64,000 bases of DNA from Bombardia bombarda (GCA_030512295.1 JAULSR010000003.1:1426001-1490000); one strand, 5' to 3'; positions 13,091-24,630 are shown, numbered from the stretch's first letter. Made by a program: numbers and translations. The notes: generated from the letters alone by a model not told the origin.

Positions 13091-14487
13091 GTTGTGAGGT
13101 TTTGGGTAATGAAACTGGGAATTCGGCCCATATGTATGTACTACCGATATGAAGATCGGAACGTGATTTTCACGCGCGGTTCTGACGAGATGGATAGAGT
13201 TTCTCTTGCGTCCCCGGGATTACTACGCGCCCGGGGTGTTGGGGCCTTTAGAGAACCATGCAGCAGCCCTGGCTTGGCATATGCGGTTGGTGCTGATGGG
13301 GTTTGTTACGGGCGGTGATTGGACATGATACGAAAATTGGGGGCCAAATCGGCGTTGCTGTCCCTGAGATCGGTGAAAGGCTGCTGAGGCTCAACGACAC
13401 GACTTGTTGCACAACAGGTTGGATTTAACGACGTTGTGAAACAATGCTTGATACTGTCTACAGGTGTATGGAAGTTTTGGGGATGTTGTTCGGGTTTTGC
13501 GAAAAGCTAAGCCTCGCATCCTATGTCGCTAAGCATTTCAACGTCATGTCAACAAGAAGCAAAGTCTACAACTAGACTGGTAGCTCAGAGCATGTCGACT
13601 CCTATGGCGTCTCCGTGCTATACTCAGATATAATAATGGTCAAAAGGTCTGGCAACAAACTCTTGGGTGGCAATAGCTGGGCTGTTATAAGACTTAGAAC
13701 TAGACTATTGCTCCATTATGTACCTGAAGTTACGTGCACAGCCTACCTACCTACCTAAGCTTTGGCCGCTATTATCGCACTTATGGCGTTGGCAGTTTGC
13801 AGTTGCGGACTGTCAAAGGGCCCATCGGTATGCTTCTGCTCCTCATGCAGAGCGGTTGAGGCCTGGCAGCGGCGAGTGGCGTTGCTGGCAGCAATGGCGG
13901 TGGCGCGGGCGGAGACTGGAAGCGTCGGGTTGACCTGGTGTAAACCTGGACCCACCTGGCCCTATGGTTACACAGGGTGGGCCACTCCCCCACAAGGGAT
14001 CCAGGTTCATTTGCCTACCTGCACACAGCCGCCCTAGATAGTTTTGCCCTGGATCCTTCCAGGGACATGAATCCATCACGGCAGATCGCTCTCCATTGCC
14101 ATACCTGGCGTACCCAGGAATATGGGCAGCCGGGGGAGGGAGGTCGATGGCGGGAGCTGGGGTGAGAGCACGAGCGGGCCAAGCCAGGAGGTCGGTCCCG
14201 GAAAGGTTGCCGTAACGTAGCAAGTAGTTGTGATGATCATTGTGGGTGCTTTGAAGCGTCGTCGTCGTCGTCGTCGTCGTCGTCGGAGAGTTACGTACAG
14301 GAAGAATGGAGTGTTGCAACAGCCAAGTGTTTTCCAGAAGGATCTGGCAGAGATAAAGTGATGCCCTTATCCAAATAATATCTTCATTGCCCCCGGCCCC
14401 CCCTCCCCCGTCCCCCCCCCGAGTGAGTGTCTTGCTAATATCATGTCTCAAGGCTAGTACTCGTTGCCTCCAACTGCCAACGCCACC
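13091..14487. other. Upstream region of ankyrin-CorA gene; no gene seen
   Basis: This 1.4-kb stretch holds the promoter and leader of the minus-strand ankyrin-CorA gene. I see CCTACCTACCTACCTAAG near 13741, a simple motif common in such genomes, a (GTC)n run near 14256, and C-rich tracts at 14393-14421. Open frames on both strands show no domain. Confidence 0.4.
14256..14286. repeat. (GTC)n microsatellite
   Basis: About ten uninterrupted GTC/CGT trinucleotides lie in non-coding sequence. They make artificial open frames on both strands (Thr or Val/Arg homopolymers), which I discounted. Confidence 0.9.
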
Positions 14488-14833
14488 ATGTCTGTCGACC
14501 GTGAGTTTAACAGCGTCGTCATTGTGTACGCCCCATACCACGTAAGTTTCACCTTGCAAGCTGTCTGCCTGCTTGTGCCCGGGCTAACGGAATGAGTAGA
14601 AATGCGGCAAGGAGGTAAGCGATGAGCGTTTTCATTTTGGTCCTGCCGCGACGAAAGAGCATTGGGGTACAAGCCCGGGAGGTTGGCTTGACGGTTGCTC
14701 ATGGAAATCATATGGATCAGCCTTTTGTTGTTCACAGGGCATTTCAGCTATGTCCCAGCTATCGAAGCTAACATTCCCTCGCGTCTCCTTCCAGGCCTTA
14801 ACAATGGCCTTGGAGTTTTCTGGATTACCGTGA
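14488..14833 (+). CDS. Possible small spliced gene (54 aa), uncertain
   Basis: An ATG in a strong context (GCCACCATGT) opens an 18-codon exon, 14488-14541. It ends at a textbook donor (GTAAGT) followed by a branch site GGGCTAACGG and acceptor GAGTAG. A 15-nt microexon (14600-14614, KCGKE) ends at GTAAGC. The next usable acceptor, TTCACAG, gives exon 14738-14833, ending at TGA. All joins are in phase. The product is not recognised and has no signal peptide or membrane segment. The opposite strand also has an open frame in 14632-15012, so either or neither may be real. Confidence 0.25.
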
Positions 14834-16352
14834 ATCCTAAGGTCGACCAAAGACTTTTCCGTACATGGCACCGCAAATAACCGAGCTGGCTGGCGCCCCG
14901 CCAAGATTTCATCCCATCTTCTACTTGACTTCTCCGGTGGACAGGTTGTCTGAGGAAGGAACGACCAGCCCAGCCGGCAGTCTCCGAGTAGTTTCTCGCC
15001 CCTCGCCCTCACCCCACGCTAGTTGTCCTTCGTCACTCGCTGAGGTTGGAAAATTGCAGGCGCGCACAGACCAGCAGTGCAACCACAAAACCATTTCTCG
15101 CCCACGCCTTTTCCGCAAACTTTTCCTTTCCCGAACATCGCAGTCTTCCTCCCACCACTGCCTTTGGGGAGTGTATCAATCTTGGTAAGTCAAACTTCAT
15201 TATTCTGGGTGAACCCTTTGACTGTCCTTTCCTCTTTCTGTCTCCCGTATCTTTTCCCTTCATCTGTCCCTCTATGTTATCGCCAATCCGCCTTGCCTAT
15301 CGCAGTCTTGATTCCTTGGGAGCCAGACCACCCTCGAGACTAGACGTCCGTCCCAGACTCTCGAGCGCGGTCTAGCCAGGCAGTAATTGAATAACACGAG
15401 TGCTCTTGCTCCCTGCTTTCCTCCCTCCACCCCTCTCTCTCCCCGACATCAGCCCAGCCCACTCACTAACATCGTGTCCAAGAACGGCGACTCATCGCCT
15501 GCGACCCTAGCCGCAGACGTATAATTATTTCTTCTTTCACTCTCCAGCCACTTCCCAGTCCTGACCTCTCTCTCGTACACAGAGACTCATCCCTCTTCGT
15601 GCCGCCCACGTCGCACCTGGCAGCACGTCTTCTTGTCGGGTAAGCTCTCATTTCATTTTTCATTTCTCCCGGCCTGGGACCACCCAGGCCATCCCCCAGT
15701 CAGCACTCTCCAACCCCAAGAATTACATAGAACTGTGGCCGCACTACAGACAGCCTGTCCTTTAATTGATCGGCGCCGGGTATGTGCTGGTGCCATTCCA
15801 AACCACCCTACTTTGTGGTACTTTGTGGTGGGGCACTGGCCCTCGGTAGCAGGCGGTGTGACCACGACTTCTTCATCTTCCAATATTAGCGGGAGGGCCG
15901 TTAATGGGGGTCGAGTTGTTTTTCTTTTGGTTGTGTTCTTCGATGTGCCACCCGGTCGCTCCGGCGGGATGGGTGGGCGGCCCGGGCTTTCGACACTTGT
16001 CTGGTCGTCGATTCGCTTGTAGATTTTGCGGTACCCTGCCTCTTCGGATTACAGGGTCGTGACCTCTCCTCGAGGGGGGCGCGGTGTTGCTTGCGGCTAA
16101 CCCGGACGGAGCTCTTTGTGTGGTGGCTTGCCGTGACACCCGACTTCATTGCTTAACGGGGGCACGTGGCGATAGCTAGCGTCGAGAACATTGGATAGAT
16201 GCTGACGGGATCCCAACATACGTCGTGTTGGTGCATCCTCGGGATACAAGTCCTGTGATTTGAGACTTACCAGTTGGGCTTCCCCGCTGACCTTACCTTT
16301 TTCTTCTTACTTTAGGAGTATTTGTCTCGTATCGGACTCCTCGGAAAACAAG
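14834..16352. other. Long upstream region of the small membrane protein gene
   Basis: The sequence is pyrimidine-rich at 15120-15470 with CT/CCT tracts, typical of fungal promoters and long 5' leaders, and G/C-rich at 15890-16090. No coding region is convincing. Introns in an untranslated leader are possible but cannot be placed. Confidence 0.35.
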
Positions 16353-16915
16353 ATGAACAACTACAACAGCAACGCCAAGATGGGTGCTCACGATAATGAC
16401 ACCAACATCAACAACCATCATGAGAACAACTCTTCAGTTGCTCAACGTAACGATCTGCTACCCAAGGATCGGATGATGTTCTCGCAAATTGTATGTATCC
16501 GCTTTAATAATATTTCAGATATGGTTTGTTTTCTAATCAAATGGTCCGACAGTTGATGGAAGTCCGAGGTGACACGGTCCACCTTCTGTCGAATATCGCT
16601 ACGAAACTCGTTACGAAACAGGAGTTTCAGGAGTTTCAATCTCAGGTGGCCCGTGAGAGCCAGGCAAGAGAACAAGCAGCCCAGAACAGTTACCGCCTCG
16701 CCATGAGTATGAACTCCGGGATTAACAAGACGCATGGCGAGATTACCAAGGTGTGTAGTTTGGTCCTCTTGATACAGATTCGAACTAACAGCTTACGTCT
16801 TCAGGTCTCTGCGGTTACCAATCCTGATTCGACGAAGCATTTCTGCACAGCTTTGATTGGAGTTTTGTGCGCTCTTATCGTGGCCATTTTGGTGGGGGGG
16901 TTTTGCCCTAAATAA
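16353..16915 (+). CDS. Small tail-anchored membrane protein, unknown function
   Basis: Exons 16353-16490, 16553-16750 and 16805-16915 encode 148 aa. Intron 1 is GTATGT...ACAG. Intron 2 is GTGTGT...TTCAG with a good CTAACAG branch site, but it is 54 nt long with no stop, so an unspliced form would add 18 residues. The N-terminus is Asn-rich and polar. The middle (about 45-110) is a predicted helix rich in Gln/Glu that could form a coiled coil (TKQEFQEFQSQVARESQARE). The C-terminus is one hydrophobic segment (FCTALIGVLCALIVAILVGG) followed by only a few residues. This is the layout of a tail-anchored protein facing the cytosol. I do not recognise a family. It is convergent with the next gene, about 180 bases away. 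Confidence 0.6.
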
Positions 16916-17091
16916 CTGAACGCAAGAGCCAGGCGGAGTTATGCTTTAAATAGCTGGCTGAAGCGGGATTATGTTTCCCTTTTGGAGTTTGGGGGATGAT
17001 ACCAGTACTTATATTATCTCTCAACATTCGCTAATGAGAATACTCCCACTTATCCAATCCAAACCTCACACCTCCCTCCCGCCACCTGTGC

Positions 17092-19713
17092 TTATAACAG
17101 ACCACAAGTCAAGATGTGCAGCAAAACCCGATAGAAGCTTAAGTCTTGCTCCTTTCTCTTAGATCCCTCAACACCTTGCATATCCTCTGTTCGGTTCGAT
17201 TGCCGCCTGATCTGACTCTGACTGTTCTGCACCTCTTCTATCCTTGTCTCATATTCACCACCAGTTGGTCTTGGCAATGTCGGGAGTGCTTCGTAGTGGC
17301 TATGCTGATCACGATGGTTGTGGAAGTTGTAATTGTTGTATACGTGCACGGGATGTGATGTCGGCTGTCCATAGCTTTGAGATGGAGGAACTTTTGGGGT
17401 GTGGCTGGGGGCTACTTCTTGCTTTAGAGTAGTAGGACTCAGCCCTCGGACCGGTTGGTCTGAACCGCTCATGTTTGGTTGCTTTGGTACTTCTGAGTCT
17501 GATGGTGGTGTCGCTATCTGGTACTTTTCTTCATTTGGGTGAAGGTGAGGTCTGGCCGGCGGGGGTGAGTTCATTGCCGGCTCGGTATCTTCCTCTTGAT
17601 CCTTGGTTCTCATCGTTGTTTCGGTACTGTGTTGCTCTTCTGTGGCTTGCTTTAGCATGGAAAATCTTGCCCTTTTGTATTTGGCGGGAGTCTCGGTTCG
17701 CGGTGGTGGTTGGTTAGCGCTGTCGGGTTTTGGCTGGTAGATATGGCCAGCATGCTCTTGATTCTCAGGTTCGGTATGCAACGGCTCGTCGCCTAAGGGA
17801 TTTTGCTGCTTTGGTGATGAGGATGGCTGTCCAATGACATTGATGACTGTATTAGTAGTGACTGTGTTATAGTTCTCAGACAGTCGTAGTTGCTGGCTGG
17901 ACCTTTCGTGTTGGGCCTCTTCTCCCTTGGGACTTTGGTACATAGTTTCCTTCTTCAACTCTTTATGAGAGGGTGAGATGTCTTTCATGGGAGGTGGTGG
18001 CGTGGTATATGAGCTTTGCTGGTTGTTTGGGCCATGAATAGTAGTTCTAGAGGATGATTGTTGTCGTTTAGTGTCGTCAAATTGTCCAGTATAGGGTATA
18101 CGTCGAGGCAAGGGAGACTCTGTATCCAGCTCTGGAGTGATTGGTGGCTGAGGGAGAGACTGAAATTGGTCTCTTAGTCCTTGGCCATGGCGATTGAGCT
18201 CGGGTTTGGAAGATGGTGGTGATAATGGGGAAATTGGAGATAACGGAGGTGATGGGGGAATGGGGGCCAAAGAGGTTGCTGGAAATGATGGATATGAAGG
18301 GGCTTCAAGCTCCGCAACAGCAGAAGCGATGTGTGATTTCGTCTCTCCTTGAGTAGCGTTATGACTTCCCAGCCCTTCAACAGAACATGGAACGTTGAAT
18401 TGCGTAAGTTGAGGTTGATTCAACCATGGTGATGGACTCGAATGGGTGTTTGGGATGGGTGTTGGTACCGCCACTGGCGTGACTGTGTCTGGTGATGCCG
18501 CTCCCTTGTTGACTGTAGTGTTGACGGAACTTGCCAGTTGGTCAGGAGCTGGGGATCTCAGTGGAACTGGTGGAAACGGAAATGCGTTGGCATTTGAAAC
18601 CATCGTTGGACTGACGGAGATGTTCACAATGTTCTGTGTCGGAGCAATCTGATACCTCTCCGGCATCTTCCTTTCCGCATCAAAATTTTTGACTTGGTCT
18701 TGAAGGATCTGGTTTTTGAGTTTCAAGATTTGCAACAGCTCATCTCGCGCTTCGAGTTTACTCTCTAGCTCGACATCTCGAGTGACATGTCCAACGCTGG
18801 GCTGGATGTCCCGTGTCTCTGCCTTCTCTGGGCTGAAACTTTCCATCTCGACCACGGTGCTTCGAAAGATTTTCCTCCCCACAGCCTGAGTCTCTTCGTT
18901 TCTGCCCGAGACTGCACTGGAATCTTGAAGAGCCGGGTTGCGTCCCTCGCTGGCGTCCGTTGAGTTTGAAGATGGTTCAGTTTTGTCCTTGAGGATAAGA
19001 CTGATGCTCTGGGCCTCTGAGATCTGAGTTGAGCTATTCTGCTTGTGCACTTCAGTCTTTTGCTTTGAGCTTGCGTTGAACTGGACGATGGATTGATGAG
19101 GGGGTTTGTTGGTATCCATGGGTTTAGAAGGCAGCTCATGTTCTTTCTTGACGCCCAGTGATCTGGTTCTTGCTCTGAATTTCTTTGGTTGCACCTCATC
19201 GGACTGCTTGACCACCATGTCATCATTCTTCATGGTGACAATAGGATGTGAGAACGAGGCTTTTTTCTTCGTCACATTAACAGATTCGTCATTGCTGTTA
19301 GATGTGCGAGATTTGTGCCATAGATCCTCGCTCTCTGCCAAAACAATCTTATCTGAGTGTCGAGTATCTCCATTGTATTCGTCCGCAGTCACTGTTGGGC
19401 GATGAGGTTGTTCATCCTTGTCTCTTTCTCGGCGATTGGAGATGCTATTCTGTGTGCTCTGGAGTGACCGCGTGTGGCGAGTTTTGAGAAAGTCAGTCCG
19501 TTCTTGTTGTGAGGATAGAATCGTGAACTCTGACTTGTGGGAACTGGACTGGGTAATGTTGCTTTTTGACGGTAGCACCCCCTCGGTGTCGTGCCTTCCC
19601 GAAGCCACTTGGGCTGTGTCCCGGTTGTCGTTCGTGGGGGATGAAGTCACGGGATGTATATGGAGTACCTTGTCATCCACATATTTCGGGTTGAGGATGG
19701 GTTCGTGGGACAT
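17092..19713 (-). CDS. Large disordered protein with a short coiled coil, unknown
   Basis: A single open frame of 873 aa begins MSHEPILNPKYVDDK. Most of it is low-complexity sequence rich in Ser, Thr, Pro, Gln, Glu and Lys, and probably disordered. A heptad-like stretch (ELESKLEARDELLQILKLKN and the following residues) lies around residues 310-350 and could dimerise. Residues 480-545 are very proline-rich (IPPSPPLSPISPLSPPSS). The last residues (SFYRVLLHILTCGLL) are hydrophobic but too short for a confident membrane span. I do not recognise the protein. The long intact frame on one strand, with ordinary non-repetitive DNA, supports a real gene. An upstream exon beyond 19713 is possible. Confidence 0.65.
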   Translation of the reverse strand: MSHEPILNPKYVDDKVLHIHPVTSSPTNDNRDTAQVASGRHDTEGVLPSKSNITQSSSHKSEFTILSSQQERTDFLKTRHTRSLQSTQNSISNRRERDKDEQPHRPTVTADEYNGDTRHSDKIVLAESEDLWHKSRTSNSNDESVNVTKKKASFSHPIVTMKNDDMVVKQSDEVQPKKFRARTRSLGVKKEHELPSKPMDTNKPPHQSIVQFNASSKQKTEVHKQNSSTQISEAQSISLILKDKTEPSSNSTDASEGRNPALQDSSAVSGRNEETQAVGRKIFRSTVVEMESFSPEKAETRDIQPSVGHVTRDVELESKLEARDELLQILKLKNQILQDQVKNFDAERKMPERYQIAPTQNIVNISVSPTMVSNANAFPFPPVPLRSPAPDQLASSVNTTVNKGAASPDTVTPVAVPTPIPNTHSSPSPWLNQPQLTQFNVPCSVEGLGSHNATQGETKSHIASAVAELEAPSYPSFPATSLAPIPPSPPLSPISPLSPPSSKPELNRHGQGLRDQFQSLPQPPITPELDTESPLPRRIPYTGQFDDTKRQQSSSRTTIHGPNNQQSSYTTPPPPMKDISPSHKELKKETMYQSPKGEEAQHERSSQQLRLSENYNTVTTNTVINVIGQPSSSPKQQNPLGDEPLHTEPENQEHAGHIYQPKPDSANQPPPRTETPAKYKRARFSMLKQATEEQHSTETTMRTKDQEEDTEPAMNSPPPARPHLHPNEEKYQIATPPSDSEVPKQPNMSGSDQPVRGLSPTTLKQEVAPSHTPKVPPSQSYGQPTSHPVHVYNNYNFHNHRDQHSHYEALPTLPRPTGGEYETRIEEVQNSQSQIRRQSNRTEDMQGVEGSKRKEQDLSFYRVLLHILTCGLL

Positions 19714-21597
19714 GATTGGCTCGAGCGGAGAGATTTGTCTTGGTTGGACCTGCTAGAAAGACGAGATGTGCAGGGGGTACGAGGACAATGCAGGTCAGAA
19801 TGAGTAAGTATCCAGATTGAATAGCCAAGAATAGCGCAAATTGCGGGCTCTTCTGACAATCATGGCAGAATTAAGTGATTGATGATAGAGACCGCAGTAA
19901 ATATAGATATTTTGGTCTTCACAGTAGACAAAGTCACCCACACTTCTCGCTGTTCCCTCTCCAATGCGGCTCTAAGGCTGAACACGACAACTAAACACGA
20001 CTAGTTGGGTTTACATGCATTCTTGATCGTTAGTTGCCTTTGGGCTATCATAAACTCTCAGGTGGAGTTGCCTTCTACTGCCTTTTCTTGGCAAATACCC
20101 GATTTGTACTGTTCAGAAACAGCTTCACAAAACAACTCTATGTGCGCAAAGTGAGATGTGTGTCTTCAAATCTCCACAAGCGAAGTATTGTCTGGAAGTG
20201 TATAAAGCAGGCAACCTTGGCGAATCCAGTGCAGCCAATGCCTGTCGACTTAGCGTGCATGCATTGCATTACTACCTGAAAAGAGCAAGTGTACTGGCCG
20301 AGCATGTGGGCTCCTGCACTGAGGTTACACCCGCTCATTCAGACGGCAGCTGCGCCTGGTGCATGATATGCAAAGGTTGTCGATTCTTGATTGGGAGTAG
20401 CTAGCAACTGCTGAAATTTGTCTCAGAACGTGGTGCCAATCAAGACAAAAGGCAACAAGCAGGCAACGATGACATTCAGAGCCATGAGAACCCGACAGAT
20501 TGTCCGATTAAGCTTGAATGCCCACATGATCAAAGATGCCAAGTAATTAGGGCCAGGCTCTGTCACACCCGTCAGGCCCTGCATAATGCACAGTTCAGGC
20601 TGTCGGTATCCGTCCTGAGTCGGTAAAGATGACAAGTAACTGACATTGCTGAGAGCCCGAGACTAGTCAAATGTTTTCACCCATATGGTTGGGATACAGC
20701 AACACCGGCCTTACTGATACAACAACACAATGGGTAAGCTAAGTATTATCGCCATAGCAGACAAACTCAATGGCTGTTAGGGAATAGGTCACTTCCAGAT
20801 CCAGATCACACCTCCTGTCATAGGTAGGACTATGGTGGTAATCTTGTACATACGGCCATAGATAGTGGAAAACTCGGCATCCCGTCCGCTCTGCCCTAGA
20901 TAAGCCACTAATCGCCAGACTAGTAGTTGGGTCGGTGACGACCAGCGAATCCCTGGTGCTGTATGTTTCTTTTGCTTTTTGCCTTTTTGTCCTTTGACTG
21001 GATACAACTAGTTGGTGTTTCTTGTTATTGAATCTTTGTTGACATCAATATCTCCAACATACAATGCTGGGTGCAATGTTTTGTTTCTTCTTGTGCATGA
21101 AGAGCCTATCCCCTCCTCCTTTGTCACTAGTCCCCACACTCACCCACACACCCTCATGGCAATGCGCTTGGGCAAGAATAACGTTGCATTATTGCCTTGT
21201 CATCTTCTAGGCTTTCTCATATAACGCATATAATACTTAGCCATTCGACATTGTTCTGTTCTAATTTGACAACCGTAGTGACCGGGGAGGGTTCCGCAAC
21301 TCTATCTTGAAAGACGCTGGCCCCATTCATAGGGCCAAGAGTCGGCATCAATCACCTAAGGTACCCTTTGACGCCCAATTCAGGTCATTCGTGACTCATA
21401 CAACTGAGTTGTGCTCAGAGTGACCCAACATGACCAGCCTCCCATCCCATTCAACCCCGAATACACCGATGTCTGTCATCACCCCCCAAGAACTCAACCC
21501 TTCCTGGTCAACCCCCGTAGTATACCCACACCACTTTAACTCGAAGAGGCCCAAACTGCTCTCTACCACCCTCTCTGTTCCCCCACAACACCAAGAC
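19714..21597. other. Intergenic stretch, no gene recognised
   Basis: This 1.9-kb stretch lies between two minus-strand genes. It contains the upstream region of the disordered-protein gene and the 3' flank of the HET gene. Frames of up to about 80 codons at 20034-20404 and 21012-21224 have no domain or credible splicing. No structured RNA or repeat was noticed. Confidence 0.4.
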
Positions 21598-24099
21598 CTA
21601 GACCAAAAAGACTGTCTTCTCTTCCCGCTCCACCCCCAGCCACTTCGTCAACAGAACCCAGCCCATTGCAACCCGACAGTAACACCCATCCTCCCTAGCC
21701 CCAACCAAGATGACATTAACAACCGGCGGCGAATAAGATTTCAGCGTATCCCCCTCGCCGTCCCTGAACAAAATGCCAAACTCCTCATCCGCCGACACAA
21801 CACTGTACGGATTCGGATCCGTCTCTCCCTTCTCGTAAAGCTCATCATACCTCTCCTGGTACCTTTTATCTACATCTAGTACCTCGCCGTCTGTATCCAC
21901 CGACACGGAAATCCCGACGAAAAGATGTGTACGCTCAGTCCATGCGGGCTTGCTGAGGAGCTCCAGCGCACGCGGCTCGTCCATGCGCACTAGCCCAATC
22001 CCGCTGCCATTGGGGCCAAGTATGCGGTGCACACCCTTTCTGGCCTCTTGGATTTTGAACTGTCCGGTTTGTGCGGTGCATGCGATCATACCGTTCTTGT
22101 GGCTGTGGGGGAGTTTGATGCTGTTCTGGCGGAGCACTTGGCTGGATACCATCTCGCGCCAGTAGGCTTGATAAGTCGGCCACGTCTCTACCATTTCTCT
22201 TTCCACGTCGGTGAATTTGCCATCGACCACACTTCCGGATAGAATCTCCACATTCTGCCACGCCAGTGCCAGGTAGAACTGAGGGGGGTGTATCTTCTGA
22301 TCTGGCCCGCCCCAGTCATTCTCCCAGTGCCACGGCGTCACGTCCGCTTTGATAGGAGTCAGCACACCACTTTCATACACTTCATGCCACAGCACCAGAC
22401 TGCCCATGAATGCTCCCTGCGGGGCACCGACCGTCCCGATGAGCGATGACCACGACCATGTGGGAAGTACCATTCCCGCAACTTGCCGAAGGCCCTTTTT
22501 AGGACCAGGCGTCCTGTAATCAACTGATCTGAACAGCAGGGCCTGGTCGAAGTTGCTTCTAGGAAGACAGTGTATATGCCCTGATCCATCTGAATCCACA
22601 GAAGCAAGAATCCCCTCAAAGGCGTTGTATATGTCGGACTGGAAGGAGAGATTCCGACTTGTGTAGTTCTCCAGATGGCGAAAGAAATCGTCTATCAGCG
22701 CCCCATCGTGCAGCATCGTGTCTCCAAAGTGGTATTCTGTCTTTTTGTCGAGTGTGTTGCGTCCATATCGGTCTTCCCAGAGGACTGCGGCGTCGCAGTC
22801 GAGCAAGACCTCAAAATCAGTGAAGATCAGCTTCCGCTTGGCGAGAACGGACTCCTGGTATGTCCATCCGCGACTGGACCAGGCGGATTTGTATGAGAAG
22901 TTTGTTGTTTTGGGCAAGACATTGGTCAGGCGCAATCCCAGTATATCAAGCTGCTGTTGATCTGCTGGTCTTGCCGCATTGACGCCTATTAAGGGGGACT
23001 CCATGTCTTCTCCGCATGCTTGCACGATGACAAGTGATGCTGATGCATATACCTCATCCATCGCGCTGATTTGCAACATCTTGTGGTCAAGATCGTCCTG
23101 AACGATACAAAGCCGGTCCACCCACAGGTATTGATACCCTAGTTCGCTGCATACTGTGAGCGCGTCGATTATGGTAGCTGGCAGTTTATCATCCCTGATA
23201 CCGCCGACAGTGCTGAGCCCAGTGATGGTCTCCTTGGTGGCTAGAAGCTTGTCCTTGTCCGGTTGGCGGCCCCAGACGTAGCTCAATGCAACAAAATCCC
23301 GTACATCCGCCAGCTCGACGACTTGACGGAGCGCAACATCAATTATCTTGAACCCTAGAGGAAGAAGGCGGGGACGTGGTGAATTAACTGGTTTATCATG
23401 GTTCTTGCGGCACTGACGAATCCATCCTTGGATGAGGTCCCAATCGACAGTTGAGGGGCGCACAGCTTGAGGATGTGTGAGAGCATACTTGCCACCATGC
23501 AGCTCAAAGTTGCTCCACGTTGAAAGATCCGAGATGCGGACGTCAAACTCAGCTAAGTTGTGGCTCAGTGCTGGGTTCCAGGACCGTGGTTTTTCATCCA
23601 CGAAGTTGAGGGATATGCGCATGCATCTAGACTCTGAGATGTCAATTGCATTTGTATCCTGGGACTGGGTTGTGTACACTATGCTCAAATGCATCCATAA
23701 ATCAGGGATATCGATGTTTGACATCCCCAGAAGTCGAGCTTGCAGTATAACAGCATCCGAAAACAAATGGCACAGTGTGCAGTTGCTGCTGCGCATCTCG
23801 TCGATACTGGGTAATTCGACCTTTATCTCTGTAAGTTGTAGTCGCGGGCAAAACAACAGATGGCGAAGGCGGAGATGGCGACAGGAAGGACAAAGTGGAT
23901 TCCTTTCGGCCATATACATATCATCGCTGTCGCATGGACACGGATGATGGAATATTTGAGACTGTTCTTCTCTGGATGGTCGTCGATGTGATGGGTCAAT
24001 GGCGGGCCCAGATGCCCAGTCCATCCGAGGACAGAATTGGCAGCTTGCCCAATCAGTGTCCCCGGGTGAATAGCTGTAGTTACCATTTGATGTGGCCAT
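21598..24099 (-). CDS. HET-domain (heterokaryon incompatibility) protein
   Basis: Intronless frame of 833 aa, ATG at 24099. The HET domain spans about residues 265-420. It shows the family blocks: FVALSYVWG, then LPATIIDALTVCSELGYQYLW, then VDRLCIVQDD, with MDEVYASASLVIV after it, and the later GWTYQE block near 420. HET proteins trigger cell death when genetically different hyphae fuse; the domain is related to TIR folds. The N-terminus has paired cysteines (CQFC, CPSC, CTLC) that might bind metal. The C-terminal half is the usual variable region and ends in an acidic segment plus a short tail. No partner allele gene is adjacent. The NACHT-ankyrin gene about 13 kb away belongs to the same broad functional class. 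Confidence 0.92.
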   Translation of the reverse strand: MATSNGNYSYSPGDTDWASCQFCPRMDWASGPAIDPSHRRPSREEQSQIFHHPCPCDSDDMYMAERNPLCPSCRHLRLRHLLFCPRLQLTEIKVELPSIDEMRSSNCTLCHLFSDAVILQARLLGMSNIDIPDLWMHLSIVYTTQSQDTNAIDISESRCMRISLNFVDEKPRSWNPALSHNLAEFDVRISDLSTWSNFELHGGKYALTHPQAVRPSTVDWDLIQGWIRQCRKNHDKPVNSPRPRLLPLGFKIIDVALRQVVELADVRDFVALSYVWGRQPDKDKLLATKETITGLSTVGGIRDDKLPATIIDALTVCSELGYQYLWVDRLCIVQDDLDHKMLQISAMDEVYASASLVIVQACGEDMESPLIGVNAARPADQQQLDILGLRLTNVLPKTTNFSYKSAWSSRGWTYQESVLAKRKLIFTDFEVLLDCDAAVLWEDRYGRNTLDKKTEYHFGDTMLHDGALIDDFFRHLENYTSRNLSFQSDIYNAFEGILASVDSDGSGHIHCLPRSNFDQALLFRSVDYRTPGPKKGLRQVAGMVLPTWSWSSLIGTVGAPQGAFMGSLVLWHEVYESGVLTPIKADVTPWHWENDWGGPDQKIHPPQFYLALAWQNVEILSGSVVDGKFTDVEREMVETWPTYQAYWREMVSSQVLRQNSIKLPHSHKNGMIACTAQTGQFKIQEARKGVHRILGPNGSGIGLVRMDEPRALELLSKPAWTERTHLFVGISVSVDTDGEVLDVDKRYQERYDELYEKGETDPNPYSVVSADEEFGILFRDGEGDTLKSYSPPVVNVILVGAREDGCYCRVAMGWVLLTKWLGVEREEKTVFLV

Positions 24100-24630
24100 T
24101 GTTGTCGTTCGGTATCTCCTTTTATCGCGGATTGGTTCAAGATGGGGAGATGGGGCTCTGATGTTCGGTTAAGATGGAAAAGGGGGAAATCTGACACTTT
24201 GGGCGGAGATGGACTCAAAGAGGGGCAATAACCAGTGGTCTGCATCAGCAACATCCACCAACCCAAATAGGAGGCAAATTGTGGGCCGCATCACTCTCGA
24301 TTATGGATGTCGATGATATATCAAAGTGCTGAGGATTAGGAGTACTGATAATCCATCTAATAACTGATTTTAAGAAAACCTTGCCCGACCGAGAGCATGC
24401 TCTGTGGAATAGGTGTTTCTGACATTCAAACGTGAACATACCTACCTCCTCGACCACTGCCAGGTAAACGGTCTTCAGCATATATGCATGCAAACTCACT
24501 GCCCCAGAGTCGGTACCCTGTTGTCTTGATGTAGGAATTGAAGCATAATGTTGCTCGCAAGAGTGTCCACCAAAACTTAGTCCAATCACTCTGCCCCGAC
24601 CAAGGCCGCCATACATGGCGCAAGTCCCTC
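24100..24630. other. Region upstream of HET gene
   Basis: This 530-base gap between the HET gene start and the 3' end of the next minus-strand gene presumably holds the HET promoter. No gene or repeat was recognised. Confidence 0.4.

Noticed and set aside
13570..13640. tRNA-like stretch (TGGTAGCTCAGAGCATG)
   Set aside because: It resembles a D-arm, but no matching acceptor stem, anticodon arm or GTTCRANYC T-arm follows at the right distance.
14632..15012. 126-codon minus-strand frame
   Set aside because: No domain, signal peptide or supporting splice pattern; it overlaps the possible plus-strand micro-gene and cannot be preferred.
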